From a bacterium (lineage in GTDB: Bacteria; Spirochaetota; Leptospiria; Leptospirales; Leptonemataceae), in contig JANSYA010000004.1 in the NCBI GenBank assembly GCA_024742665.1, forward strand, positions 62,001-126,000: a DNA stretch of 64,000 nt, written 5' to 3'. Below the pieces are notes generated by a model that was given only the letters and a program-made list of their open reading frames with translations, was not told the DNA's origin and made no database searches. This document shows, one piece after another, positions 16,930-25,369 of this stretch. Both the position numbers and the translations under genes were made by a program. Position 1 is the first letter of the stretch. Every line of letters begins with the position of its first letter.

Positions 16930-17050
16930 ATCCATCCTCGTAACGCTGGCATCGCACAGAGTTGTATGCAGCAGACGAGCGCGGGCGCTGTTAACCGCAG
17001 ATAGCGTTACAGAATTCACATCGCCGCCGTCAAAAATCCCAGGAAAATTC

Positions 17051-17089
17051 ATGGCCAGAAATTCGACGCAATGGTTTCCGACAGTATGA
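17051..17089 (+). CDS. putative 12-codon leader peptide before panB
   Basis: ATG at 17051 preceded by AGGA (17041-17044), encoding MARNSTQWFPTV and ending at TGA 17087-17089, which overlaps the panB ATG at 17086 as ATGA. Neither panB candidate start has its own ribosome site, so ribosomes finishing this peptide could feed panB. It is too short to judge by coding statistics. Confidence 0.4.
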   Translation: MARNSTQWFPTV

Positions 17090-17931
17090 GCACATCATCA
17101 GCTTCCGACCGGACGCCTTCGTCCCGGAAACCACTGCGCTATCCTGCCGACTGGATCAAGCGTAAAGCGGCGGGCGAGCGCATCAGTGTTCTCACCGCCT
17201 ATGACGCGACGATGGCGCGTTTGCTTGCGGCTTCCGGCGTCGACGCTCTGTTGATCGGCGACTCCCTGGGCATGGTTGTGCAGGGCCAGTCTTCGACTCT
17301 GCCGGTCACTCTCGACGAGATGATCTATCACGCGCGCATGGTCCGTCGGGGGGCGCCCGACAGTTTCATAATCGGCGACCTGCCCTTCGGTTCTTACCAG
17401 GCCGGCATAGACAGCGGCGTCGCGGCCGGGATTCGAATCATGAAAGAGGCCGGCGTCGATGCGGTGAAGGTCGAAGGCGCGGAAGCCGACACCCTGGCCG
17501 TAATCCGCAAACTGAGCGCGGCGGGTGCGCCGGTGATGGGACACATCGGTCTGACTCCGCAAAGCTATTTGACGATCGGCGGCTTTCGCGCGCAGGGTCG
17601 CGACGACGCACAGGCCACGCGTTTGAAAGCCGAAGCGCTTGCGCTGCAATCAGCCGGCTGCTTCGCGATGGTGCTCGAACTCGTGACCGCCGATCTGGCC
17701 GGGGAAATCACAGCAAGCCTGGCGGTGCCCACAATCGGCATCGGCTCCGGCGCGGGCACAAGCGGCCAGGTGTTGGTGATCAACGATCTGCTGGGACTGG
17801 ACGATCGCTTTCAGGCCCGTCACGTAAAACGCTACGCGGATCTGGGCCAGGCCATTACAAAGGCCGCCGACGAATACCATCGCGAAATCCACGACGGCCA
17901 ATTCCCGGCCGACGAACACTCGTTTCGCTGA
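17086..17931 (+). CDS. panB: 3-methyl-2-oxobutanoate hydroxymethyltransferase
   Basis: First enzyme of pantothenate synthesis; transfers a hydroxymethyl group from methylene-tetrahydrofolate to alpha-ketoisovalerate. Family landmarks are VLTAYDATMARLLAASGVDALLIGDSLGMVVQG (metal and substrate Asp residues), DLPFGSYQAG, AVKVEGAE, GHIGLTPQS and IGIGSGAGTSGQVLV. 281 aa from 17086 (286 from the alternative ATG at 17071). It may be translationally coupled to the leader peptide. Its TGA (17929-17931) abuts the flgJ stop of the opposite strand, forming TGATCA. Confidence 0.93.
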   Translation: MSTSSASDRTPSSRKPLRYPADWIKRKAAGERISVLTAYDATMARLLAASGVDALLIGDSLGMVVQGQSSTLPVTLDEMIYHARMVRRGAPDSFIIGDLPFGSYQAGIDSGVAAGIRIMKEAGVDAVKVEGAEADTLAVIRKLSAAGAPVMGHIGLTPQSYLTIGGFRAQGRDDAQATRLKAEALALQSAGCFAMVLELVTADLAGEITASLAVPTIGIGSGAGTSGQVLVINDLLGLDDRFQARHVKRYADLGQAITKAADEYHREIHDGQFPADEHSFR

Positions 17932-18696
17932 TCAGGGACGCCAGTCGTTTTCGTTCCACAGCTGCTCTGTGGAAATTCGGTTGCTGTGAGCGTCGTACGT
18001 CTTACGCGCTTTTTGTTCGCGAGCGCCGTCCGGGCTGCTCCCGGTTCCGCTCGCGGCCTGGACTTCGCCGGTGGAAAGGCGGCCGGCCGCCGGATTGCTC
18101 ACCGCGGAGTTGTTCGCGGCGTCGGGAACGCCGACCGGCGGCAGCTTCGCGCTGAGCTGCTGATACATCTGATCCGCCAGGTCGAAACCTCCGGAACGTG
18201 ACATGGCCTTCGAATACTCGTCGTAGAGCATGTCTTCGAAAATCTGCTGGCGGTTGCCGCCGAACAGCAAATCGTTTTCGGGATTCAGATTACTGCGCAT
18301 ACTCTTGAGCATCTTACCGATGAAGATGCCCTGAAAATCCAGCGCCGCATTGTACAATCGTTTGCGTTCCGGATCGGCGTCGATCTCCCGCTGAATATTC
18401 GCGGAGCTGCTGAGCTGAGCGCTGGAGATTCCAGCGTTCGGCGGAGCTCCGACGGAAACCTCAGCTCCGCTGCGACCGGCCGCTGCTCCGGGAAAATAGC
18501 GTGCGAATTCGGCTGCCTTCGCGGCGCCGGGCGTTACCGCGGACTGAGGGCCAGCGGGACGATTCGGACTTTGCGGCGCCTGTTGCCGGGCTGCGCGGGT
18601 CAGAATTTCAGGCGCCGTATCGCGCCGCAGATGGGAAGCCGCGCCGCCGGAAAAGAGGCTCTGCTGAAGAGGATTGCTGGAACTAAGAGGATTCAT
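17932..18696 (-). CDS. flgJ: flagellar rod-assembly (FlgJ N-domain) protein
   Basis: 254 aa. The middle carries the rod-binding domain (about 135-205: FQGIFIGKMLKSMRS, QQIFEDMLYDEYSKAMSRSGG, LADQMYQQL), which caps the growing flagellar rod. The N-terminal 100 and C-terminal 50 residues are low-complexity Pro/Ala/Ser. There is no C-terminal muramidase domain, so only the cap function is expected and another hydrolase must open the cell wall. It is last in flgG-flgA-flgH-flgI-flgJ, with a 77-base gap from flgI. Confidence 0.88.
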   Translation of the reverse strand: MNPLSSSNPLQQSLFSGGAASHLRRDTAPEILTRAARQQAPQSPNRPAGPQSAVTPGAAKAAEFARYFPGAAAGRSGAEVSVGAPPNAGISSAQLSSSANIQREIDADPERKRLYNAALDFQGIFIGKMLKSMRSNLNPENDLLFGGNRQQIFEDMLYDEYSKAMSRSGGFDLADQMYQQLSAKLPPVGVPDAANNSAVSNPAAGRLSTGEVQAASGTGSSPDGAREQKARKTYDAHSNRISTEQLWNENDWRP

Positions 18697-18771
18697 TCGT
18701 TTCGTGTGCTCTTTTTCTTTTATATATCGACCGATTTGAGAAAAAGATCAGCGGATTCCTGGCCGGCCCGG

Positions 18772-18790
18772 GATCAGTTTACGATCAGTT
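18772..18790 (-). repeat. 11-nt duplication that forms the flgI stop
   Basis: GATCAGTT occurs at 18772-18779 and 18783-18790, a period of 11. On the coding strand the first copy is read as codons of the FlgI C-terminus (CTG ATC) and the second, in a shifted register, supplies the TGA stop. Confidence 0.6.
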
Positions 18791-19943
18791 CCGCGTGTAG
18801 AGCGCCCGAATCTCGTAGCGCTTCAAGGATTGCGATCACGTCCTGGACATTGGCGCCCATATCGTTTAATCCCTGCACGATTTCGCCGACGTCCGAGCCT
18901 TTGAATTCTTTCGTAACGGGCTTCCGCTCCTCAAGCTGCTTGAGCGTGCTCTGCACATGAATGCCCTGGCGCGCGTCCAGAGCGTCCCCGGTGACGATCA
19001 GCTCCATTCCGCCCCGCGAAATCGCCACGGGATCGACCCGCACCTCTCCGCCCATGACGATGGTGCCGGTGCGCTCGTTGATCACGACCCGGGCGCGATA
19101 GTCCGGCACGATCCGGATCTGTTCCATGCGCGCGATATAGTCGACCGCGCCCTGCCCTTCGGGAATGGTCACGACGATGGATCCGCCTTCAATGGCGACC
19201 TTCGCATCGGTAAAGGTTTCGGCGAGCCGCTTGCTGACGGCGTTGAGCGTGGAGAAATCAAAATGATTCAGAGAAACTCGCACGCGACGCGGCGGCTCCG
19301 GACGCGGCGTGGTCGCGGGGTCGGGCTGTTCTTCGGGTTCGAGGATTCGCGCCGGCACGTCTCGTTCAATCGCGGCGCCGTTCAGTACCAGACCGACCGT
19401 GTCGCCGGTGCGACTGAAGCCCCGTTCCTGATTTTTGCCGCCAGTCGTAACCACACCCTGGGCGACCGCATAGATCGTTTTATTGCCCGCGTACAGCGGG
19501 GTCTGAATCAACACTCCGCCCTCAAGCGAACGAGCGTCGCCAATCGAAGATACCGTCGCGTTCACACGGTCACCCCGGCCCGCGAAAGGCGGAACTTCCG
19601 CCGTAACAATTACCGCGGCGATATTACGCGCGTTCAGACCGGCCTTGTCCAGATTCTGACCCAGGCCGCCCAGCAGATTGCCGATCGACTCCGAGGCCAG
19701 ATGTGAACGGGAATCCCCGGTGCCGGGCAAACCGACCACCAGGCCGTAGCCCAGCAGCTGGTTGGTGCGAATTCCGGTGATCCGCGCGAGATCTTTCAGG
19801 CGCACGCCCGCTTTTTTTCCGGCGGCGGTCTGATCCGCCTGATTGTCGCCTTCGGCCGCGCCCTGGGCAAGGCTTGCATCGAAGCCGGCCGACAGGACCA
19901 GCAATACTACCGCGGCGAATTTGAGTTTATGCAATGATATCAT
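18774..19943 (-). CDS. flgI: flagellar P-ring protein
   Basis: 389 aa with a signal peptide (MISLHKLKFAAVVLLVLSAGF...). The FlgI signature VRLKDLARITGIRTNQLLGYGLVVGLPGTGDS begins near residue 47, and ERTGTIVMGGEVRVDPVAISRGG lies in the C-terminal half. In externally flagellated bacteria it forms the periplasmic ring around the rod; in a spirochaete with periplasmic flagella the structural need is less clear. An insertion rich in Pro/Glu/Arg occurs around 200-215. The start overlaps the flgH stop by 4 bases. Confidence 0.93.
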   Translation of the reverse strand: MISLHKLKFAAVVLLVLSAGFDASLAQGAAEGDNQADQTAAGKKAGVRLKDLARITGIRTNQLLGYGLVVGLPGTGDSRSHLASESIGNLLGGLGQNLDKAGLNARNIAAVIVTAEVPPFAGRGDRVNATVSSIGDARSLEGGVLIQTPLYAGNKTIYAVAQGVVTTGGKNQERGFSRTGDTVGLVLNGAAIERDVPARILEPEEQPDPATTPRPEPPRRVRVSLNHFDFSTLNAVSKRLAETFTDAKVAIEGGSIVVTIPEGQGAVDYIARMEQIRIVPDYRARVVINERTGTIVMGGEVRVDPVAISRGGMELIVTGDALDARQGIHVQSTLKQLEERKPVTKEFKGSDVGEIVQGLNDMGANVQDVIAILEALRDSGALHAELIVN

Positions 19944-20647
19944 GGCGTGTCTCCGCTTTCGCCCAGGATCCGATTCAAATACTCTAACAAGAGTTGTTCG
20001 CGCTCGCGATCGCTGAGCTCGGCCGAAGGTTCGGCCGGATCGCCGGGTTCTTCCCCCGGTATGGTCTTGAGCGGCAGGTCTTTCGTTTGCGGAATCGGGC
20101 CGCCGTTGATCAGCACCTGGAAGTCGGCGATATCGTTCGAATGCACGCGCCGGCCCGCCTTAATATCGCCGGTATGCACCCGACCGCTGATGCGAATCAG
20201 CTGACGGGTCCGCCCGTCTTCCTGGGCGATTAGCTTTGTACCGGAGAATGTTACGACGTCGTTTTGCACGTCGGCCTGGACTGTAACCGCCATACGAAAT
20301 TTGAGGCGACTGAAAGATTCCAGGTCGCTGTTCTTCTTGGTTGTAATGCTCTTGGTGCTGTCCGCCGGCGGCAGTTCGGTAATGCCCTGATCCGGTACGA
20401 TTTTGATCACCACGTCTTCGTCGGTCAGATTCTCGTATTCGTAGCGAATCTGCACGGGTTCGTCGACTTCCAGCTTCAGGATCGTACCCTGGCGCAGGTT
20501 TTGGTGCGCTCCGTACGGATTGTGATCGCGCCACAGATTCTGGCCGAAAAGACCGGCGGCGCTCATAAAAAGGGCCGCGAACAGCCCGGCCAGGCCGAAG
20601 CAGACAGTCCGGTGAGTGAATGGGCTTAAACTATTTAATCGATACAT
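19940..20647 (-). CDS. flgH: flagellar L-ring protein FlgH
   Basis: 235 aa with a hydrophobic signal segment (about 12-32, CFGLAGLFAALFMSAAGLFG). It lacks an obvious lipobox Cys at the signal end; the only early Cys is inside the segment, whereas classical FlgH is a lipoprotein. Central and C-terminal FlgH features are recognisable: TFSGTKLIAQEDGRTRQLIRISGRV, HTGDI and HSNDIADFQVLINGG. A Glu/Pro-rich tail of about 50 residues is unusual. The ATG at 20647 is preferred over 20710 because it removes a basic stretch before the signal and reduces overlap with flgA to 17 bases. Confidence 0.83.
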   Translation of the reverse strand: MYRLNSLSPFTHRTVCFGLAGLFAALFMSAAGLFGQNLWRDHNPYGAHQNLRQGTILKLEVDEPVQIRYEYENLTDEDVVIKIVPDQGITELPPADSTKSITTKKNSDLESFSRLKFRMAVTVQADVQNDVVTFSGTKLIAQEDGRTRQLIRISGRVHTGDIKAGRRVHSNDIADFQVLINGGPIPQTKDLPLKTIPGEEPGDPAEPSAELSDREREQLLLEYLNRILGESGDTP

Positions 20648-21701
20648 TTGTTCTGGCTTCCCCGGACGATTCGTCGCCCGACTCGCTGTCTTCCGCGAGC
20701 GCAGCTTCAAAAACGGCCGTCGTCTCGTTTACGATCCGGGCGCTGAGTCTCCGAACCGATCGACTTTTATTCGCAGCCGGATACAGAACCCGCACCGGAA
20801 TCACCTGCCCGATTTCGCCGGCCTGCAGCGCGACGGAACGAACGCGAAAGACCAGGCCCGGCCGCTGATAGACCAGGCTCAGGCTCTGTCCGCGACGTAC
20901 GGCGGGCATGACCTGCACGTTCGAAGTGGTAAACTCGGCGCCGCTCTTCGTCGCCGACATGACGCGCCGGTTCAACAGCTCTCCAGTGGCGTAGCGAATC
21001 TCGTCATTGTCGAGTTCGCGCACTTCCATGCGAAAGTCTCCGGGTGTCAGGCGATGGCCGACCGGCAGATCTCTGGTCGCGACCGCGACCGGCTGCTTCT
21101 TAAAAATAGCGATTTGAATTTGATGACGGGCAAAGACTGTATTTCCGCGACTGGCGCTCTGAATCGGCAGAATATCCAGGGGAATAATGCGTTTGCCTGG
21201 AGTCAGAGACGAGGCTCGCGCCGGCAGACGAAAGACCAAACGCACGCCGGCAGCCGGCACCTGAATGCGAGAATTTTGCGCCAGACGCAGGGCGGCGCTG
21301 TCATAGAGCTCCGCTCCCCCCGGCAATGCCGCGATTTGTTTTTTCAGCAGCGCTTCCAGATCCGCAGCGTTCAGCTCACGACCCAGCGGAATGATCCAGG
21401 TGCCCGAGCCGTAGACTCGCTCCAGATTTTCCGGGCCCTTCGCCCCGAGACTCTGCTTGAGCTGCGCGGCTCCGATATAGCGCGGGGCGCGCAAATCCTG
21501 GAAAAGCAGTTTGCCGGAAATTCGTCCGGCTTCCTGCTCACCGTCGACCCGGGCGATATCACCCAGGCGCACGGGGCCGGCTGCGACCGAAACTTTATCC
21601 TGTAGATAGAGGCTGTAAGCGAAGAGCTGCGTGCCGGGTATGAATACCAGCATGCTGATCGCAAGCACCAGCCAGCGCGGCGAACGATCGCGCCTGGCCA
21701 T
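20631..21701 (-). CDS. flgA: P-ring assembly chaperone FlgA
   Basis: 356 aa, exported (hydrophobic about residues 9-28). The C-terminal SAF-type domain is clear: RDLPVGHRLTPGDFRMEVRELD (about 212-233), LLNRRVMSATKSGAEFTTSNVQVMPAVRRGQSLSLVY, and a C-terminal strand pattern. The long N-terminal half (30-200) is more diverged. FlgA binds FlgI during P-ring assembly. The ATG at 21701 is chosen because GGAAGGG lies immediately upstream; an open extension of 38 codons lacks any such site. Second gene of the flgG operon. Confidence 0.88.
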   Translation of the reverse strand: MARRDRSPRWLVLAISMLVFIPGTQLFAYSLYLQDKVSVAAGPVRLGDIARVDGEQEAGRISGKLLFQDLRAPRYIGAAQLKQSLGAKGPENLERVYGSGTWIIPLGRELNAADLEALLKKQIAALPGGAELYDSAALRLAQNSRIQVPAAGVRLVFRLPARASSLTPGKRIIPLDILPIQSASRGNTVFARHQIQIAIFKKQPVAVATRDLPVGHRLTPGDFRMEVRELDNDEIRYATGELLNRRVMSATKSGAEFTTSNVQVMPAVRRGQSLSLVYQRPGLVFRVRSVALQAGEIGQVIPVRVLYPAANKSRSVRRLSARIVNETTAVFEAALAEDSESGDESSGEARTNVSIK

Positions 21702-21826
21702 CCCTTCCACCCCGGGCAGGGTCAGAGTATCATAAGATACATGCCGGATCGGCGAAACGCCCCGACTGTGACGGACTCCCGGTGGGGTCCAACTGGAAAA
21801 ATGCCTGGCCTTCACGCTTCACCCTA

Positions 21827-21896
21827 CCGCTTTCAAAATAACTGCGCTTATCGCTTCGAAATAATTTCGCTTACCGCTCTCAAATAATTTCGCTTA
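21827..21896 (-). repeat. 23/24-nt tandem repeat carrying copies of the flgG stop
   Basis: Three adjacent degenerate copies (21827-21850, 24 nt; 21851-21873, 23 nt; 21874-21896, 23 nt) begin at the flgG stop codon. On the coding strand flgG ends in TAA (21896-21894), and equivalent TAA triplets recur at 21873-21871 and 21850-21848, with TAG at 21826-21824. Because 23 is not a multiple of three, the copies close all three frames between flgG and flgA. Confidence 0.88.
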
Positions 21897-22691
21897 TCGC
21901 TTCATGCCAATCGCCGTGCCGAGCATCGAATCGCTGGTCGTGACCGCTTTCGAATTCGATTCGTAGGCTCGCTGAGCGACGATCATGTTGACCATTTCTT
22001 CGACCAGCTTGACGTTACTGGTTTCGAGAAAACCCTGCAGGATCGCGCCCATGCCTTCGAAACCGGGAGTGCCCTGGATTTCGGGACCGCTCGCCACAGT
22101 TTCTTTGAATAGATTCTTACCGATGGCTTTCAGTCCGGCCGGATTCACGAAACGATACAGATCGATCTGACCGATTCGCGTGGGACGGATGTCGTCGCCG
22201 ATCTTTACCGTAACTTCGCCGTTTTCATTGATCTGCAGGCTGTTGTTGATCGCGCCCGGAGGCAGCGTAATCGGCGGTTCCAGCAAATAACCCTGGCTCG
22301 TTACGACCTGGCGGCGGCTGTCGATTTTGAAGCTGCCGTCGCGGGAATATCCAAAGGTGCCGTCCGGCATGAGGATCTTGAAGAAACCCACTTCCGAAGT
22401 GATGGCCATGTCGAATTTATTGCCGGTCGCCTGCAGGCTGCCCATTTCAAACAGCTTCTGGGTGGCGGCGACCTTCACACCGTGGCCGACGTAGACCCCG
22501 GTCGGGATTTCGCTGACCGCCGTCGCCGGCGTGCCTGCCAGGACCTGGTGCTGATAGATCAGATCTTCGAAATCGGCGCGATTTTTTTTGAACCCGTAGG
22601 TATTTACGTTCGCCAGGTTATTCGAAATCGTATCGATATTAAACTGCTGCGCGACCATTCCACTCGCGCCGGTCCATAGAGATCGTAACAT
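21894..22691 (-). CDS. flgG: flagellar distal rod protein
   Basis: 265 aa. N-terminal MLRSLWTGASGMVAQQF and the rod signature NIDTISNNLANVNTYGFKKNRADFEDLIYQ are followed by D1 domain motifs (MAITSEVGFFKILMPDG, YSRDGSFKIDS, QGYLLEPPI) and the conserved C-terminal helix VEEMVNMIVAQRAYESNSKAV. It forms the distal rod of the flagellar basal body. First gene of the operon flgG-flgA-flgH-flgI-flgJ; the promoter should lie in 22692-22830. Confidence 0.95.
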   Translation of the reverse strand: MLRSLWTGASGMVAQQFNIDTISNNLANVNTYGFKKNRADFEDLIYQHQVLAGTPATAVSEIPTGVYVGHGVKVAATQKLFEMGSLQATGNKFDMAITSEVGFFKILMPDGTFGYSRDGSFKIDSRRQVVTSQGYLLEPPITLPPGAINNSLQINENGEVTVKIGDDIRPTRIGQIDLYRFVNPAGLKAIGKNLFKETVASGPEIQGTPGFEGMGAILQGFLETSNVKLVEEMVNMIVAQRAYESNSKAVTTSDSMLGTAIGMKR

Positions 22692-22807
22692 AGATGTTTT
22701 TCCTCGATTGCAAAAACCGGGTCCACCGGCTCATACTAAGGATCGGCAGTTTCGGGAAATTAATGAGGCTTTCCGGGGGTTTCGCCGCGGAATCTATGTG
22801 AAATAGT

Positions 22808-22825
22808 GAGGCGCCCGGGCGCCTC
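22808..22825. terminator. 18-bp perfect palindrome after the methyltransferase gene
   Basis: GAGGCGCCCGGGCGCCTC is perfectly self-complementary and lies 10 bases past the stop of the leftward methyltransferase gene. It would form a strong GC hairpin but lacks a T-tract, so it may act as a Rho-independent-like pause, an mRNA 3' protector or a protein site. Confidence 0.5.
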
Positions 22826-22834
22826 CGGGCGGGC

Positions 22835-24184
22835 CTATACGAGCTTGCGGACCACCAAACAGCGGTTGGTATTGGTGCCCTTGGCGTTGTTTTTGACGTC
22901 CCAGCAGTTGGCGAGTTTGGTAAACTCCTGGCTGTTAATGAAAACCTCTTCGGCCACGAGTCGTCCCCCGCCCCCACGCAGAGTCATCGGCAGCTGCTTG
23001 ATCAGCAGCTCCTCTAAGTTCAGGTTGGCGCCTTTTTGTCCAACTGCCACTTCGCCGACCTCAATCACCGCCCGCGCTCCGGGCTTCAGCACCCGGCCGA
23101 GGTCGCGCATCACACCGGCCATAAACTCGACCCACTCCCCCACGTCGGGGGTCATGGTCAGCTCCGGTTCGGCGTCATAACCCAAAAACCAGGAGCGCAT
23201 CCAGTTGTCGGCCACGTAGTTGACTTTATCCAAAAAAGGCGGCGAGGTCACGACTAAATCCACCGTATTCGCGCGCAGCCCTTTCAGCTTGCGCGCGTCG
23301 CTCATCGTATAACGATTCTTCGCGGCGGCCGCCAGAAATTCAGGTGCAAGCTCCGCGGATCCCAGGTCGGCCTTCATCTTCTTAATAATGCGCGCTTTAA
23401 CGCCGCGGTACTCCGGCGTTTGATTGCGACGCAGATTATTGCGCGCCTGGGCTTCCGGCATAATCGAAATCTGCGGAAAGCTATAGACCGAAAAGAAGCC
23501 GTCGCTATGGCCGTGCAGGCGCGAAAGCGCGGTCAGGCCGATGTACTGCAGAGCCGGATCGACGCCGGCAGCGGGCCCGGCCTGGATCGTTTGCAACAGC
23601 TGTTCGCGTAAATTCAGGATTTCGTTCAGGGTTTCCGGATGGAAAAAAGGCAGCAGCCGCTTCTTTTCGATCGCGTTCAGGCGAAAGCGCCGGGCGCCGA
23701 GATCCAGAGCTTCCGTGCGTTCGATGAGTTCCGCCAGGGGCGGGATCTGTTGACGGGCGCTGGACAAAAAGATCGAGACCGGATTCAGATCGTTATGGAT
23801 TCCGCGGAAGCCCAGCAAATTCGCCTGGAGCACGGTGGTGCCCCGCCCGCCGAAAGGATCCAGCACTACGCCCTCTGTGATTCGCCGGTCGAGTAAAAAG
23901 CGCCGAATAAAGAAATCCGGCAGCTCCGGCTTAAAAGACGCGCGATAGCTAACGGTATAATGCAGCGGGTGCATCTGGCGCTGGCGAGCGGTCCACAGCT
24001 CGCCGACGTAAAACGGCATCGAAAAACCGGGCACGCTGACCCGTCCGGCGCGATTCTTCTTTTTGTCGGCCGCTCGGGACTTCGAGCTTTCGGCGCTCTT
24101 CGCCGCGTCGGGGACGATTCGCAGGGGGCGCTTCGCCTGCGCGTTAGATTTATCTGAATTGGTTTTACGGGCTTGAACTGGCAT
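22835..24184 (-). CDS. solitary DNA methyltransferase (amino-type)
   Basis: 449 aa SAM-dependent DNA methylase of the N4-cytosine/N6-adenine class. The SAM motif is DPFGGRGTT, preceded by VSYRASFKPELPDFFIRRFL, and the catalytic motif is TSPPF (about 315-319). Motif I precedes motif IV with about 230 residues between them, where the target-recognition region would lie. The N-terminal about 45 residues are Lys/Arg/Ser-rich and may add nonspecific DNA affinity. No restriction endonuclease lies nearby, so this looks like an orphan methylase, possibly regulatory. Neighbours: flgG operon downstream and an SDR upstream, both on the same strand. Confidence 0.88.
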   Translation of the reverse strand: MPVQARKTNSDKSNAQAKRPLRIVPDAAKSAESSKSRAADKKKNRAGRVSVPGFSMPFYVGELWTARQRQMHPLHYTVSYRASFKPELPDFFIRRFLLDRRITEGVVLDPFGGRGTTVLQANLLGFRGIHNDLNPVSIFLSSARQQIPPLAELIERTEALDLGARRFRLNAIEKKRLLPFFHPETLNEILNLREQLLQTIQAGPAAGVDPALQYIGLTALSRLHGHSDGFFSVYSFPQISIMPEAQARNNLRRNQTPEYRGVKARIIKKMKADLGSAELAPEFLAAAAKNRYTMSDARKLKGLRANTVDLVVTSPPFLDKVNYVADNWMRSWFLGYDAEPELTMTPDVGEWVEFMAGVMRDLGRVLKPGARAVIEVGEVAVGQKGANLNLEELLIKQLPMTLRGGGGRLVAEEVFINSQEFTKLANCWDVKNNAKGTNTNRCLVVRKLV

Positions 24185-24250
24185 TCCATCCAGATTTTCG
24201 GAACATCCGGACGGCCAGCGGGGAAGTTTTTAGCGGAATTGTCTGACGGG

Positions 24251-24296
24251 CGTATAGCTCGACTTATCACGGGCTTAACGATCGACTTATTTCGGG
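24251..24296 (-). repeat. 23-nt tandem duplication spanning the SDR stop
   Basis: Units 24251-24273 and 24274-24296 agree at 17 of 23 positions. The SDR gene stop (TAA, 24289-24287) lies in one unit and the equivalent TAA (24266-24264) in the other, displaced 23 bases and therefore in a different frame. Confidence 0.75.
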
Positions 24297-25171
24297 CGCT
24301 GCATCTGTTCGATGATCGCATCGAAGGTGGCCCAGGTCAGCTCGACCGGCTGGCCGTCAGGAACGACATTATATAGAGAGAAGTCCGTTATGCCGCGCGT
24401 TTCGCGCAGCACGCCTTCGTCAATCAGCGCCTGCCCCGTATATTCAGCCGGAGGCTGCTGAAAGATCGCCGTGACCGCATCGGCCATGATCGACGCCTTA
24501 CGCCAGTCCTTCGGCGCCCCCATGCTCCAGTTGATCGTAGCCAGGGATTCGATCAGCGTCTTCGGCCACAGGCTGTTCACCCCGACATTCGCCTGCTCCT
24601 TTTTTAGTTCGGCGGCCAGGCCGTAGCTCAGCCCGGTCATATTGAATTTGGAATTCATATAGGCGATCTTGCCGCCGATCGCGCCGGTATCGATTGGCGG
24701 ACTCATATTGATGATATGCCCCCACCCTCCGCGACGCATATGGGGCAACACCAGCCTGGAAAGCAAATAAGGAGCCCGGTAGTTCACGTCGTGCACCAGA
24801 TCCAGGCGTTTCGCGGGCGTCGCCTCGATCGGCTGCACCCAGATCGCTCCCGCGTTGTTGATCAGTCCGTCGATGCGTTCGAAGCGCGCCAGAGTCCGCT
24901 GCACCAGATCTTCCAATTCCGCCTCTTCGCGCACGTCGCAGGGCAGCCCCAGGGCTTCGCCGCCGGCCGCTTCGATATCCGCGACCGTCTGCTGGACCGT
25001 GCCGGGCAGTTTCGGATTTTCAACGGTGCTCTTCGCCGCCACGACGATCTTCGCGCCCTGCTCCGCCAGGGCCAGGGCGCTATGATAGCCGATGCCGCGA
25101 CTGGCGCCCGTGATGATGATCACCCGCCCTTCTAAGCTTTCAGTCTTCGTATTCGTGGGCGCGCCTGACAT
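24287..25171 (-). CDS. short-chain dehydrogenase/reductase, HSDL2-like
   Basis: 294-aa SDR. The NAD(P) motif TGASRGIG is near the N-terminus, followed by LPCDVR, NNAGA and the active site Ser (INMSPP) with YxxxK in AYMNSKFNM. The length and C-terminal extension resemble the HSDL2-like subgroup, whose substrates are probably lipids or fatty acyl compounds; no substrate can be assigned here. TAATAT lies directly upstream of the ATG with no Shine-Dalgarno, which could mean a leaderless or very short leader transcript. It is divergent from flaB and its stop is duplicated. Confidence 0.88.
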   Translation of the reverse strand: MSGAPTNTKTESLEGRVIIITGASRGIGYHSALALAEQGAKIVVAAKSTVENPKLPGTVQQTVADIEAAGGEALGLPCDVREEAELEDLVQRTLARFERIDGLINNAGAIWVQPIEATPAKRLDLVHDVNYRAPYLLSRLVLPHMRRGGWGHIINMSPPIDTGAIGGKIAYMNSKFNMTGLSYGLAAELKKEQANVGVNSLWPKTLIESLATINWSMGAPKDWRKASIMADAVTAIFQQPPAEYTGQALIDEGVLRETRGITDFSLYNVVPDGQPVELTWATFDAIIEQMQRPK

Positions 25172-25369
25172 ATATTAGAAACAGACCCCATTCGAAAGGC
25201 GGTCAAGATCTTTTCGAAGGCTGACGGGGCCATCGCACCGCTGATCGCGATAGAAATAATTAGCCCTGTGCGTAAAAAAATTTCGCCGCTGGTTTTTTCA
25301 AAGCACCGATGTTCTATATGAACGGATTCTGCGTTCAATGTTACGCTTTAGGTCACGGGAGGACCAGCA

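Noticed and set aside
17926-17937. TGATCA at the panB/flgJ junction as a regulatory palindrome
   Set aside because: It is explained by the two convergent stop codons abutting each other.
20616-21605. 329-aa plus-strand ORF opposite flgA
   Set aside because: Shadow of flgA; Arg/Gln/His-rich without recognisable features, while flgA has family motifs and a ribosome site.
21827-21906. CRISPR-like array
   Set aside because: Repeats are 23-24 nt, directly adjacent without spacers and degenerate; this is a plain tandem repeat.
25200-25369. Sigma-28 promoter before flaB
   Set aside because: CACCGATG resembles part of the -10 (GCCGATAA), but no TAAA lies at the required 15-base distance.
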